From Mercenaria mercenaria (Eukaryota; Mollusca; Bivalvia; Venerida; Veneridae): a DNA stretch of 64,000 bases. Under the pieces are notes generated by a model that was not told the DNA's origin, did not search any database, and saw nothing but the letters and a program-made list of their open reading frames with translations. Shown here one piece after another: positions 1 to 11,025 of this stretch; the stretch's first letter is position 1; the number at the start of each line of letters is the position of its first letter. Location: NCBI RefSeq assembly GCF_021730395.1, contig NW_026463334.1:1-64000 (forward strand), written 5' to 3'. Position numbers and translations under genes: made by a program.

Positions 1-520
1 ACTCACTCTTACCTTTTGAATAAAGAAGATCAACCCGAATGTGTACCATGTCAAACACCGCTAACTATTAAACACATTTTAATCGACTGTGTGGACTTTG
101 CTACACATCGCAGTACATATTATGACGTTCAATCTTTGAGAGAATTATTTGACAACGTTTCAGTTGGAAATATTTTATCGTTTTTAAAGCAGATAGGAAT
201 ATATCAAAAGATCTAACACTTCTTATTTTTATTTACATCTTGCAATATTATTATGTTTGCAGCTGATATTTTAACACACACGTACATACATTTTTACATT
301 ACTGTTTTTAGATATGCTTTACATTTTTACATGGATGCTTTTAGATATGTTTTACATTATTCATAGTGTTCTTTACATTTTTACATGGATGTTTTTAGGT
401 ATGCTTTACATTTTTACATCAATGTTTAGGCTTTACAGTTGGCGTTTGCAATATGACTTCTTCTCGGCGATATATGACCATTTTGTGTCGATTCGCCGTA
501 AAACCCAACTCACTCACTCA
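1..520 (+). mobile_element. 3' end of a non-LTR retrotransposon (LINE)
   Basis: The open frame at 16-216 ends an ORF2-type protein. It holds the C-terminal zinc-binding pattern C-x2-C, then H-x4-C (CVPC ... HILIDC) that closes the reverse transcriptase protein of I/Jockey-like LINEs. The stop at about 214 is followed by an AT-rich 3'UTR in which 'ctttacatttttacatgga' recurs three times (about 315-425), and by a terminal run of (ACTC)n at about 508-525, a usual kind of LINE tail. Only the last ~65 codons are in the window, so the clade is not resolved. The rest would lie to the left. Confidence 0.6.
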
Positions 521-525
521 CTCAC

Positions 526-1300
526 TTATTTTCAAAAACCATTATTCATTCGCCTCTCTGCGCTTGTGGTGTCACTGAAACTACATACCATTATCTATGC
601 CTTTGTCCCAACATCTCTAGTATCAGAATAGAACTCTTTGACAGCATAAGACCTCCAGCGGACATCACGCTCAAGAATCTACTCTACGGCGATGATAACT
701 TAAGCTTGCAACAAAACAAGCTGATATTTGACGCTGTACATCCCTTCATTATAGCTTCAAGGCGATTTGACAATAGTTAGTATATCAAGTATGTTCGGCC
801 TGATAAGTCAAACGAACCTTAACCATTCCCCGATTCTTCAAAAAAAATCTTCTCTACTTTTGTTTTCAAAATTACCTATCTCTAATACTTTTTCAATATT
901 TATTATTAGCTTCTGCTAGTTAGCAATTGTAGTGGTAGTTTCATACTCCAGCACGCAGTTGCATAGGTAGAACAACTAGCGACATTTTAAACCAGATATA
1001 ATTACTATTTCGAATTACCACAGCTCAAAAAATGAAGCTATGATAAGCAAATTTAAGATTGTTAGTTGATAATTTTTACGAACTCATTTTACAACTTTTC
1101 AAATTTTCTTGTTCACCATTTTCTCAAACTTCAAAGTTTAATTAAACAGCTTATTTCAATTTAAGGCCGCATATTCAAAGCCTGCCATTATTGTATGTAA
1201 TTCATCTGTAAGGAGAGGAACTATTTTAGTTAATTCTATCGTTCCAATCCTATTCCTATTGTGTGTAGGACCACAATGGAAAAAAGGGGTTTCACATTCC
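526..1300. other. Gene-free AT-rich stretch
   Basis: No open frame of note, no RNA gene and no clear repeat was seen between the LINE tail and the first repeat-array element. Confidence 0.5.
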
Positions 1301-1305
1301 CCTTT

Positions 1306-2371
1306 TTAGCTTACCTGAGCAATCGCTCGATGTCCGGCGTCCGTCGTGTGTCGTCTGTCGTCTGTCAACATTTAGCTTGTGTGAGCGATACAGGCTGTAT
1401 TTTTCAGTTGAACATCATGAAATTTTGTCAGAATAAATACCTTGAAAATGGGTCATCTAGGGTAAAAAACTAGGTCATTAGGTCAGATCAAAGAAAAACC
1501 TTGTGTATGCGATAGAGGCTGTATTTTCCAATTAATCTTCATGAATTTTGATCAGAATGACTACCTTGACAAAATCTTGGCTACTTTCGAAAATGGGTTA
1601 TCTAGGGTCAAAAACAAGGTCACTAGGTCAAATCAAAGAAAAACATTGTGTATGCGATAGAGGCTGTATTTTTCAACTGATCTTGATAAAAATCTTACAG
1701 AATGATTGCCTTGATAAAATCTAGGATAAATGCGAAAATTGGTCATGTGGGATTAAAAACTAGGTCACTAGATCAAATCAAAGAAAACCCTTGTGTATGC
1801 GATAGAAGCTGTGTTTTTTAATTGATCTTCATTGCTTTTGGTCAGAATGATTACCTTGATAAAAACTAGCTAAAGTTCAAACCTAGGACATCTTGGGTAA
1901 AAAACTAGGTTACCAGGTCAAATCAAAGAAAAACCTTTTGTATGCAATAGAGACTTTATCTTTTAATTGATCTTCATGAAATTTGGTCAGAATGATTGCC
2001 TGGATAATATTAAGGTCAAGTTTGAATATGGGTCATCTGGGGTAAAAAAACTAGGTCGCTAGGACAAATCAAAAAAAGTTTTGTATACGATAGAGACTGT
2101 ATTTTTCAATCGAGGTTGATGAAATTCGGTCAGAATGATTGCCTTGATCAAATCTAGCTTAAGTTCGAATGTAGGTCATCTTGGCACAAAAACTAGGTCA
2201 CTACGTCAAATTGAAGAAAATACTTGTTTACACTTAAGAGACCACATTTTTGGTCCAATCTTAATTGCTCAGAATATTTGTTTCCATTAAATCACTAAGT
2301 CAAACATGTTTACACTGTTATAGTGTGTTTCTCATGTGAGCGACCTCAGGCCATCTTGGCCCTCTTGTTTG
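1306..2371 (+). mobile_element. Hairpin-ended repeat-array element 1 (Helitron-like?)
   Basis: The stretch begins with TTTAGCTTACCTGAGC and a GTCCGTCGT-rich segment. It then holds about six diverged units of ~146 bp, each starting near 'aaccttgtgtatgcgatag', and ends with GTGAGCGACCTC, the hairpin GGCCATCTTGGCC (2349-2361) and TCTTGTTTG. The internal tandem array with a short hairpin near one end resembles the non-autonomous Helitron-like (HINE, 'pearl'-like) elements described in bivalves. No canonical CTRR end is visible, so that assignment is an inference. There is no coding capacity. Confidence 0.5.
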
Positions 2372-2410
2372 TGTCATCCTAGATATATGAAAAAAATGTC
2401 CTGGTACATT

Positions 2411-4141
2411 TTTAGCTCACCTGTCACGAAATGACAAGGTGAGCTTTTGTGATCGCGCAGCGTCCGTCGTCCGTGCGTACGTGCGTCCATGCGTGTGTAA
2501 ACTTTTCCTTGTGACATCTCTAGAGGTCACAGTTTTCATGGGATCTTTATGAAAATGGGTCAGAATGTTTATCTTGGTAAATTCTAGGTCAAGTTCGAAA
2601 CTGGGTCACGTGCGGCCAAAAAGTAGGTCAGTAGGTCTAAAAATAGAAAAACCTTGTGACCTCCCTAGAGGCCATATTTTTCATGAGATATTCATGAAAA
2701 TTAATCAGAATGTTCACCTTGATAAAATCTAGGTCAAGTGCGAAACTGGGTTAAGTGGGGTTAAAAACTAGGTCAGTAGGTCTAAAAATAGAAAAACCTT
2801 GTGACCTCTCTAGAGGCCACATTTCTCAATGGATCTTCATGAGAATTGGTCAGAATGTTAATCTTGATGATATCTAAGTCAAGTTTGAAACTGGGTTACG
2901 TGTGGTCAAAAACTAGGTCAGTAGGTTTAAAAATAGAATAACCTTGTGACCTCGCTAGAGGCCATATTTTTCAATGGATCTTCATGAAGATTGGTCAGAA
3001 TGTTTATCTTGATGATATCTAGATCAAGTTTGAAACTGGGTCAGGTGCGGTCAAAAACTGGGTCAGTAGGTCTGAAAATAGAAAAATTTTGTGACCCCTC
3101 TAGAGGTCATATTTTTCATGGGATCTTTATGAAAATTAGTCAGAATGTTCATCTTGATAATATCTAGGTCAAGTTCGAAACTGGATTACGTGCGGTCAAT
3201 AACTAGGTCAGTAGATCTAAAAATAGAAAAACCTTGTGACCTCTCTAGAGGCCATATTTTTCAAGAAATCTTCATGAAAATTGATCAGACTGTTCATCTT
3301 GATAATATCTAGGTCAAGTTTGAAACTCGATTACGTGCGGTCAAAAACTAGGTCAGTAGGTCTAAAAATAGAAAAACCTTGTGACGTCTCTAGAGGCCAT
3401 ACTTCTCAATGGATCTTCATGAAAATTGGTGAGAGTGTTCAGCTTGATGATATCTAGGTCAAGTTTATAACTGGGTTACGTGCGGTCAAAAACTAGGTCA
3501 GTAGGTTTAAAAATAGAAAAACCTTGTGACCTCTCTAGAGGCCATATTTTTCATGAGATCTTCATGAAAACTGGTGAGAATGTTCAGCTTGATGATATCT
3601 AGGTCAAGTTCGAAAGTGGGTTACGTGCCTTCATAAACTAGGTCAGTAGGTTTAAAAATAGAAAAACCTTGTGACCTCTCTAGAGGCCATATTTCTCAAT
3701 TGATCTTCATGAAAATTGGTGAGAGTGTTCAGCTTGATGATATCTAGGTCAAGTTTGAAACTGGGTCATGTGCGGTCAAAAACTAGGTCAGTAGGTCAAA
3801 AAATAGAAAAACCTTGTGACCTCTCTAGAGGCCATATTTTTCATGAGATCATCATGAAATTTGGTGAGAATGTTCACCTTGATGATATCTAGGTCAAGTT
3901 AAAAAGTGGGTCACATGTCTTCAAAAACTAGGTCATTAGGTCAAATAATAGAAAAACCTTGTGACCTCTCTAGAGGTCATACTTTTCAATGGATCTTCAT
4001 GAAAATTGGTCAGAATTTTTTATTTTGATGATATCTAGGTCACTATGTCAAATAACAGAAATAACGACATCATACTCAGTTCAACACTGGGTCATGTGGG
4101 GATAGGTGAGCGATTCAGGACCATCATGGTCCTCTTGTTTG
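2411..4141 (+). mobile_element. Hairpin-ended repeat-array element 2 (Helitron-like?)
   Basis: This element has the same layout as its neighbour at 1306-2371. It starts with a 5' hairpin (AGCTCACCTGTCA and its complement, 2414-2445), then a GTCCGTCGT/GTGCGTACGTGCG segment, then about eleven units of ~145 bp, each with 'cttgtgacctctctagagg'. It ends in GTGAGCGATTCA, the perfect hairpin GGACCATCATGGTCC (4118-4132) and TCTTGTTTG. The units are more alike than those of element 1, so the array looks younger. The two elements are separated by only ~40 bp and have the same orientation. Confidence 0.55.
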
Positions 4142-4611
4142 TAATTATTGGTATTTCATGTTAGTAATGATTCTTAATTGTCTTTCAATATGTTTTAACT
4201 CCTAGTCATTGTGTATGTGATATTTGTAATTCTTAATTTGTACCATACCGTGTATTTTATAAATCAAACAATAGTCTTGTTAGTTGTTATGTATAAATGT
4301 ACATTACGCACTGTTTTGCAATTTTTAAACAACTTTTACCGTGCCGTTTTTTATTAATTTTGTATAACTTATGGTATCTCCTCACAAATTACAAAGTGAT
4401 GGCTACTATCCAAAACGTTTGCAGAGAACTCATTTTACTATTAATTTTAATAAAAGAAACATCATTCTATTGGTAAACAATTATAAAATACAAAATAAAA
4501 ACGTCAGTATCATTTTTTCTAAATGTGCCTCAAGAAAATGGATTTAATTCTTTAAAAAAGGAAAATGAGGGAAAAAAATGGTCCCAGCCAGTAGTGCTTG
4601 AACCTACGCCG
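4142..4611. other. Gene-free AT-rich stretch
   Basis: No gene or repeat was recognised. The last ~35 bases contain GCTTGAACC, which on the minus strand gives GGTTCAAGC, a weak match to a tRNA-type B box. Confidence 0.4.

Positions 4612-4653
<42 letters not shown>
4612..4653 (+). repeat. Homopolymer run of 42 cytosines
   Basis: An uninterrupted C run followed by CACACACACC. Such a run can form an i-motif, or a G-quadruplex on the other strand, and is prone to slippage. The true length in the genome may differ from the length printed here. Confidence 0.9.
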
Positions 4654-5127
4654 ACACACACCTTGAGAATTGCAATAAAAGTAGGTTTACGGTAGGAATT
4701 GAATACTCTTCAAAAACGAGGTACTCTATTACGCTTCTAATACCTTGATACAAGAAAATAAACTTGGATAACATAAAAGTAAAATCTATATAAATTATGT
4801 CAAAATACTGCTTACAACAGGCAAAAAAACAATGCATGACGTGACACAGTTCTATAAATAGCGCACACAAATTTAATCTCGATAATCAAACAGTTCTATT
4901 TCAGTCCCGATAAACAAACCTCGATAAAAATTTCGATCGATAACAAGGTTGGAGGAGTATAATAAAAGGGTCTTTATAACGTCAGTTGTTACAACCCTAT
5001 AATAGAAGTACCGGTAAAAAGACTTTATTCGCACTCAATATGCATAAAAGTTATGAACTGAAACTGAAACTGAACAATTTGATTAAACTCCTATTTTTAT
5101 ACAATGACATATTCAATGACATTGTAC

Positions 5128-5129
<2 letters not shown>

Positions 5130-5164
<35 letters not shown>

Positions 5165-5202
5165 TATTAATAATGACAATAATAATAATAACAATAATAA
5201 CA
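5130..5202 (+). repeat. AAT trinucleotide microsatellite
   Basis: Imperfect (AAT)n with AAC and GAC interruptions in its second half. The open frames across it (poly-Asn or poly-Ile) are artefacts of the repeat. Confidence 0.9.
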
Positions 5203-5264
5203 GCCTTATTTTTAACAAACAGTCATGACCACAGCCCTCCCCTTGAGGTCTTTCTACCCCTATT

Positions 5265-5345
5265 GCGAATACTAGTGCTTAAAGCATCACATGGTACGCC
5301 CAGACGGGCTGCAGATAGAGGTTCAAATCCCCCGGTTGATGGTGT
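5265..5345 (+). repeat. Possible tRNA-derived SINE head
   Basis: An A-box-like segment (ctagtgcttaaagc, about 5272-5285) and a B-box GGTTCAAATCC (5320-5330) lie about 47 bases apart, near the spacing of a tRNA promoter. No cloverleaf could be drawn by eye, so this is more likely a decayed SINE head than a tRNA gene. Confidence 0.3.
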
Positions 5346-5349
5346 TGTC

Positions 5350-6100
5350 CTGCTGTAAACTTTTAAGTTGCTAGGTTCTGTAATATTTGTAGATAATTAA
5401 GCTGATTACTTATTATGCAATGCAAGAGTGCGAAGTGTAGATAATTTCTAACAAGGTTTTTGTTCCATTGTTTGCCACTTCCTTCGATCACTATCATAAA
5501 TGTGATAAGATCTAAAGAAGACTGTGTAAGAATAATTTGCATAATTCGAATATACTGATTGTCAAGATATTAATCTGTGATTTCATTGGTTGAAGATCTT
5601 AAATTGAAAAGATAAGAAATAATGCAGCATCCAGGAGAAAAGACAGTTAGTTAGTGGACATCCACAGAACAAGCGTGTTATACTTTATTGTTTAATTTCT
5701 TGTTAGTTAGGTTAACCAACGTTGAAAGTGATACAAAATTTCTTATCTAATTATATTAACTGGATAACTAGTGTTCAAAAGCTGACTACTTATTTTGTTA
5801 TAAATGTATACCTTTTGTTAATTTGAACTATTGTGGATAAAATAAAAATAGTAAAATTACACAGAAACGTTCGTTCTACATACATCCGACATCCCAGAAT
5901 TGACGGCATCACAGTGCCATCATATACTATTTAAAAAAGAAATACTACACACTGCCCTACCCATAAGACCTGTACCAACAAGTGCATCTAATTTAACAAC
6001 CTTGGCAATATAAATGTTGAAGTGTAAAACCTTTTACAAAAATTAAATAAAAAAAACTATCACCTGCTGTTTTCACATAATAAACATTTATCAAACAATT
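5350..6100. other. Gene-free AT-rich stretch
   Basis: Nothing recognisable was seen. Confidence 0.4.
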
Positions 6101-6345
6101 TAAAATAATGTCACGATATCTCTGCAATACAGTGTCTTAAGACTTTTTTGAATGCGTCAAGTGATTTAATGTTGCATAGTTCTAACGGCAGTTCATTCCA
6201 AAGTTTTGGACCAATAGTACAGAAACCTCTATCATTGAATGTTTTGCACTTGTTGTATGGAACAGCATAACGACATTCAGAATTTTCAGACGATATCAAA
6301 CCTTGTCTACTAGGGATAGAGTCTCTAAACAATTCTTTTAAATAC
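6100..6345 (-). pseudogene. C-terminal scrap of a LINE reverse-transcriptase protein
   Basis: The minus-strand reading includes 'CTIGPKLWNELPLELC' followed by 'SLDAFKKVLRH'. This matches the conserved ending of CR1/L2/Jockey-type ORF2 proteins, where a G-P-K-L-W-N-x-L-P block is followed by a helix containing F-K-x-x-L. Only ~70 codons are readable, upstream parts are missing, and the fragment is closely followed on the right by the hAT-like element, so it is a truncated relic. Confidence 0.6.
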
Positions 6346-6419
6346 AGTGTGACAGCTATACTTGAAAGAAATTATCTTGAACTCAATTCTTGCTTTAATC
6401 GGCAACCAATGTAAGTGAT

Positions 6420-7390
6420 TAGGGGTGACTATTGAGGCCAATTTTGACTATTGCAATACTATTGATATTGCTTAAAAACTATTGCGATACTATTCTATTG
6501 CAGGTTACTATTGCGATACTATTGCAATAGTTATCGGCCATCATATTTTATACAGTAAAGCTACCAACTGGCATTGTTACACAGTGTAAGAGACGACACT
6601 GTTTATAATTGCTGCTAACACACATTGAGATGTTTGTATAACTGAAACGGACAGAAATAATTCTAACATTAAATATTTCTTGCCTTCCTTGGCTTTGGAA
6701 CAATAAGTAAAACAATAAACCTATGTAAGGTATACTCAAACGAATCGGCCATTTTGTTGTGAATGTCAACATGTTTAATAACCCAAAGCATTGAAAAAGA
6801 CGAAAATTAACAGATCGGATTAAGGTGTACCAGCACTAAATGAAGGGCCCTACCAAACAGTTTGCTGTATAATACAAGTAGCCTTCTTTCTCCATGTCCA
6901 TAGTACATTTTCTCATCTAAAATTAACAGGTCATTTAAATATATTTAATCAAAGTTTCTAAGAAACTAAATTTATTAATTATCTTCCAGACTTCTCAGTC
7001 CTTTATGGTAGTTTAATTCCGTGAGGGTAATTATTGTAATGGAGACGTAAACATTTTCCGAGGCGCAAATGAAAGCTGGCTCTGTTTCTTGGTTTATAAA
7101 TTATAAATTATTTCTGTATTTACCAAAATTTCAAAACTATCGAACCTATCGATTGTTGAAGGAACTATCGGCGATTGTTATTGGATCGTGACTTTTCTAT
7201 CGATGCGTGCTATCGGGACACTTAGTATCGCAATGCATCCACAGGTGCTAGACACATAACCAAATATTTTACTTAATAGACCTATATATGTATATAATAG
7301 ACTATTATATACATATATAGGTCTATTAAGTAAAATATTTGGTTATGTGTCTGGCACCTGTGAATGCATCGATAGTTCGATGTATCGTTA
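6420..7390. mobile_element. hAT-like non-autonomous element, left part
   Basis: The left end TAGGGGTG (6420-6427) is matched by its exact complement CACCCCTA at 11260-11267, beyond the LTR element inserted at 7391. Next to both ends are runs of a short degenerate word, actattgcgat / ctatcgat (about 6428-6540 and 7137-7385). Ends with such subterminal repeats occur in hAT transposons, as does a YAGGG-type terminus. No transposase frame is present in the ~600-bp interior. No 8-bp target duplication could be seen, so the superfamily call is tentative. Confidence 0.5.
7233..7369. repeat. 68-bp near-perfect palindrome
   Basis: The arms 7233-7300 and 7302-7369 are reverse complements with about two mismatches and a single base (7301) between them. 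The palindrome lies inside the right end of the hAT-like element and would extrude as a long hairpin. Confidence 0.9.
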
Positions 7391-7620
7391 TGTAGTGAGC
7401 GGATGTTTTGGAACAGTTCCGGATCACGGGTTCCGGCATAAAACACTGGCCCAAGAGGATTGTGGGATCGCCATCTTCGTTCGTATGGCAGCCATATTTG
7501 TTGTCATTCCGAAGCGACAGCCAAATCCGTTGTATTATATAGCTAAAAGCAGCCATCCATCCTTTTGGTGAGTCCTTTAAATTTCCTAGGTAGTTTTAGC
7601 ATATCTTGGTGGGTTCAACA
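7391..7620 (+). repeat. 5' LTR of the TR-GAG element
   Basis: 230 bp, TGTAGTGAGC ... GGTTCAACA, matching 11026-11255 at every base compared. Confidence 0.9.
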
Positions 7621-7621
7621 A

Positions 7622-7633
7622 TGGTGGCAGCGC
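7622..7633 (+). other. Primer-binding site, tRNA-Leu type
   Basis: TGGTGGCAGCGC starts one base after the 5' LTR. It is complementary, except at the last base, to the 3' end of animal tRNA-Leu species ending CGCTGCCACCA (from memory of such tRNAs). Confidence 0.65.
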
Positions 7634-8063
7634 CTTATTCGAACCAATAAGACCGCTGATAATAAATCGCTACCCGACCGTGGGAAAAAGGTCTATCTTT
7701 TATTTCACCAAGATAGGACTGCGTTTGCCACCCTAATTCATTTTAGGGGAGAGGAAAAGGGGAATATACGTTGATTTTTGGATTGCTACTTGTTTAGGCA
7801 GTGAAAAAAACGCGTTTAACTCATAACGCATCACTGCGCATGTCTGTCGGCCATTCTGGAAACAAACCATTTCCGTGAAGCCGGTGTTGGGGTAAAATTC
7901 TCAACTGGTTTTGCTAAAATATTTTGACCGATATTTTAGAGTTTCTTAAGGAGAGTGTGACCAAATTATAGTTGCACTAGACTGGAATCGAGTGTACCTG
8001 TAAGTAAAGAACCAAAACCTAGTTCTTTCCATAGTGCACTGCCATTTTGACACAAAACCTGTC

Positions 8064-9482
8064 ATGGCAACGGGTGGATCTGATTCTACAAAGGTGCCAG
8101 CTGTCCAGATAAACTATGCTGGTGAGGCTGAACTTCAGCAGATACCTGGTGTTGGTAAGAGGTTGGCCAAGGCCATTTTAGCTGTTAGGCGGAGTAGTGG
8201 TAATGTTAGTCCCGAAACTCTTGCTGTTCTATCCCGACGGGAGTTTTCTGATGATGAACTCCTTCAAATCGACTTTACCCCCAACGTGAAGCTGGAGAGT
8301 TCAAGCTCGGAGAGTTCCGGTGATGAAGCTACGGAAGTTGGGCCAAAACCGCCCACTTCTGCATGGAAAGAGGCAGTATCGACTGCAGCGAGAAAAACAA
8401 GCATGCTGGAACAAGCAAAGGTAAGGCAAAAGTTATCTTTTCAGGAACCTGTGGTGATGCCGCTAAAACCAGTGGCAGATATCAAAAGCGAGCCAGACTA
8501 CACTAGTACTCCTGCTGTAGGGGGGACCCAAAACCTGGTCTCCACCCCAGTGCAGCCAGCAGTTACAGGTAGTATTTTGCAGAGTGTTCCAGTTTCAGGT
8601 ATGCAGTCGTTAAATCTTACTGACATTACCCAGATGCCAACACTAGTTCCAAGGCCGACTTGTGGTGCTCATACCAGGGTTAAGGAGTTTGTAGCTTCCC
8701 TACCCAGAAACTTGACATTTGATGGGAGGGGAAACTGGAACGCATTTAAGTTGCAGCTACAGCAGTATGTTAGGACTTTCGAGTGGTCAAAACAAGAAGC
8801 ACTTGATTGTCTGGTGTGGAGTCTGAGGGGTAAGGCCCTAGACTATTATGAAATTGTGTCTGATGAGGACCAGACACTTTCATATGAGTTGTTGTTGAAG
8901 AAATTTGATGCCAGATTTGGAGAACAAGAAATTCCAGCTATTGCTCAAACTAGATTTCAACAAGCCACACAGCAGGTAGGTGAAAGTTTGGATGACTGGG
9001 CAGATAGGGTGCTTACTTTAGCAGCCCGGGCCTTCAAGAAGTTACCGTCTGAGTATTGCACTGAGCAATCAGTTAATCGCTTTCTGCAGGGAATGCTGGA
9101 TCGTGAGGCAGGTCATCATGTGTGCATGCAAAACCCATGCACAGTGCTAAACGCAATCCAGTTGGTCCGTAAATTTCAGCAGGTCCACCTGGCGATGTAT
9201 GGCATAGGCAAGCCTGAACGACGCAGGAGGGTGGATGATATGGATGAGCACCCCTGTGCTGTACATCAAGTAACTGAATCTGACCCACCCGCGGCAGATT
9301 TTCAGGAGGCTCTTGAGCAAATGGAGTCTCGACTGGAAAGGAAGCTTGGTCAACCACAGACGGTTAATCAGGTGTCGGCTGAAACACCCAGCCGGCGAGG
9401 GGATGATTTCTGGGAGGCTCTTAGAGAATTAGAGAGTCGGATTGAGCAAAGGATTGACCAGAAATTATGCGGTAACTGGTAA
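8064..9482 (+). CDS. gag: Gag protein with an N-terminal helix-hairpin-helix
   Basis: A 472-residue frame starting at ATG 8064; the frame is open slightly further upstream but without an ATG. Residues ~14-45 read INYAGEAELQQIPGVGKRLA and onwards, the helix-hairpin-helix pattern with the P-G-V-G hairpin seen in ComEA/RuvA-like DNA-binding folds. Residues ~220-380 resemble a retrotransposon capsid: a W-x-x-F-x-x-x-L start, 'SLRGKALDYY' and a 'DDWADRV' helix. No CCHC zinc knuckle is seen. The family role is to coat element RNA in cytoplasmic particles. A helix-hairpin-helix on a Gag is unusual and may replace the knuckle for nucleic-acid binding; that is an inference. Confidence 0.7.
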   Translation: MATGGSDSTKVPAVQINYAGEAELQQIPGVGKRLAKAILAVRRSSGNVSPETLAVLSRREFSDDELLQIDFTPNVKLESSSSESSGDEATEVGPKPPTSAWKEAVSTAARKTSMLEQAKVRQKLSFQEPVVMPLKPVADIKSEPDYTSTPAVGGTQNLVSTPVQPAVTGSILQSVPVSGMQSLNLTDITQMPTLVPRPTCGAHTRVKEFVASLPRNLTFDGRGNWNAFKLQLQQYVRTFEWSKQEALDCLVWSLRGKALDYYEIVSDEDQTLSYELLLKKFDARFGEQEIPAIAQTRFQQATQQVGESLDDWADRVLTLAARAFKKLPSEYCTEQSVNRFLQGMLDREAGHHVCMQNPCTVLNAIQLVRKFQQVHLAMYGIGKPERRRRVDDMDEHPCAVHQVTESDPPAADFQEALEQMESRLERKLGQPQTVNQVSAETPSRRGDDFWEALRELESRIEQRIDQKLCGNW

Positions 9483-11025
9483 AAAAGCCTTCCAGTGGAC
9501 TGATGAGCAGTCAACAGTGTTTAAAGCACTAAAGGATGCTTTAAAACATAACCTCCAGGGTTGTCATTGCCTAATGTTAATGACAATTATGTATCAAATA
9601 CAGATGCATCTGATTGGGCGATTCGTTTGGAACTCTTTTAGGTGCTACAGGGGGTTGAAAAGGTGATAGTCTATGGTTCAAGTATTACCTGTAGACAAAC
9701 CTTTCAAAGTCCGTACCGACAATTCGAGCTTGAGATGGTTGATGAGGTTTAATGGCCGCATGGGGCAGTCGGGGAGATGATTGGAGGAACTGTCTCAATA
9801 TGGTGCTGGAGCACCGGTTAGGTCGTTACCACACTTATGCAGATGCACTGTCCAGAGGGCCGGTGTGGTGGGCAGTGTAGGGCACTGGTGGTTGGGGTGC
9901 GACTGGTGAACTTGCCCTGTGGCGGTAGTCGGTATTGCAAGAAGACCAGTGAGAGCTGGGTCTTGTTCCTCACCGATATAGACGATGAGGTGTTGTTGGG
10001 GTCCAAGCCAGTGGGTGAAGGCATGGAGTGGTTTGGCCAACCTAGTGTCTTTCAGGGTTTGGGGTCCCACGCACAATGGCGCTTCGTCCATGGGAGTGAA
10101 ATTGAATCTTCAGCGGGCTGTCTCAGTGAGAAGTCGGTGCGGGCGGTAAAAGGTTACTTCACATTAGAATGTGAGGAACAGGAAATCCTTTGGAGTCAGG
10201 TGTGTTTAGGGTGTGAGATATGTGAACAACCTAATCTGGACTAGAGTGTACAGTGGACATAACTGATGTTAGGAGCTGGAAAGCAGTAGTGGACCTTATC
10301 CCATGGAATGCTGAAAGGGATTTTCAGCAGATGCAGCCAGTGTGAATATGGTCACAAGGTGAGGGCCAGGGAAAAGGGTCCAGTTCCAGTTCAGTCACCA
10401 AAAGGTGGAGCTCCTGACTCCAGGGATCAGCACGGCCAGACGTGCCATGTAGCTCCAAAACCAGAGTTACCTGGCCGTCAGGTAAACCAAAAGAAGCCTG
10501 TCCCAAAACAGAGTAAACAGGCGGACCAGGCAGCTGCAAAACCTCAGCTACCTGGTCATCCGGTAAATCAAGATAAACCTGTCCAGAACCTGAACAGGGC
10601 TCCGTTCCACCAAAACAGACAATACCTTAAGTAGATGGTAACTGTGGGACCTCGGGGAATCAACCTAGTAGCTTGGGGTTCTCCATTCCTGACCTGATTA
10701 AAACTCAAGATGATGATGTGAATCTTAAGGCACCACCTGTAGAAAATGGGTAGGGCTATTGGAGGTCAATTGTTATGGTTTGTTTTCCTTTCACAGAATG
10801 CAGACCGGTTATATGTCCAGGGCCAGTCCCCTTGGATGTAATGGACTCAAAAGATAGTTCCAAGAGTCAGGTTGGCAAGCACAGCCAACCTTGGCAGCAG
10901 TTCTCTCGCCAAACCAGCTGAGAAGAGTAAGTACCAACTCACCTTGCTGGAAAAAACAACCAGTATTGATGTAGATCCCAGCTATTCTACACCTACAAGG
11001 CTCTCCTTTTTAGGGTAGGGAGGAG
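9483..11025 (+). other. Pol relics and 3' part of the TR-GAG element
   Basis: Scattered stretches recall the region from reverse transcriptase through RNase H: 'FQWTDEQSTVFKALKDAL', a T-D-x-S-S-L-R-W-L-M piece and 'YADALSR'. No continuous pol frame exists. The last ~700 bases encode proline/glutamine-rich nonsense frames with repeats of 'LPGHPVNQDKPV'-like words and end at the 3' LTR. Confidence 0.55.

Noticed and set aside
1306-4141. CRISPR-like or satellite array
   Set aside because: Units are ~145 bp, diverged and bounded by specific hairpin ends, which fits mobile elements rather than a CRISPR or a plain satellite.
4604-4870. Minus-strand frame ending in a poly-Gly run
   Set aside because: The Gly run is the poly-C homopolymer read backwards; the rest has no motif.
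4986-5358. Frames with poly-Asn or poly-Ile
   Set aside because: Translations of the AAT microsatellite.
9073-10091. Minus-strand frames opposite the TR-GAG element
   Set aside because: Shadows of the gag frame and of pol relics; no motif of their own.
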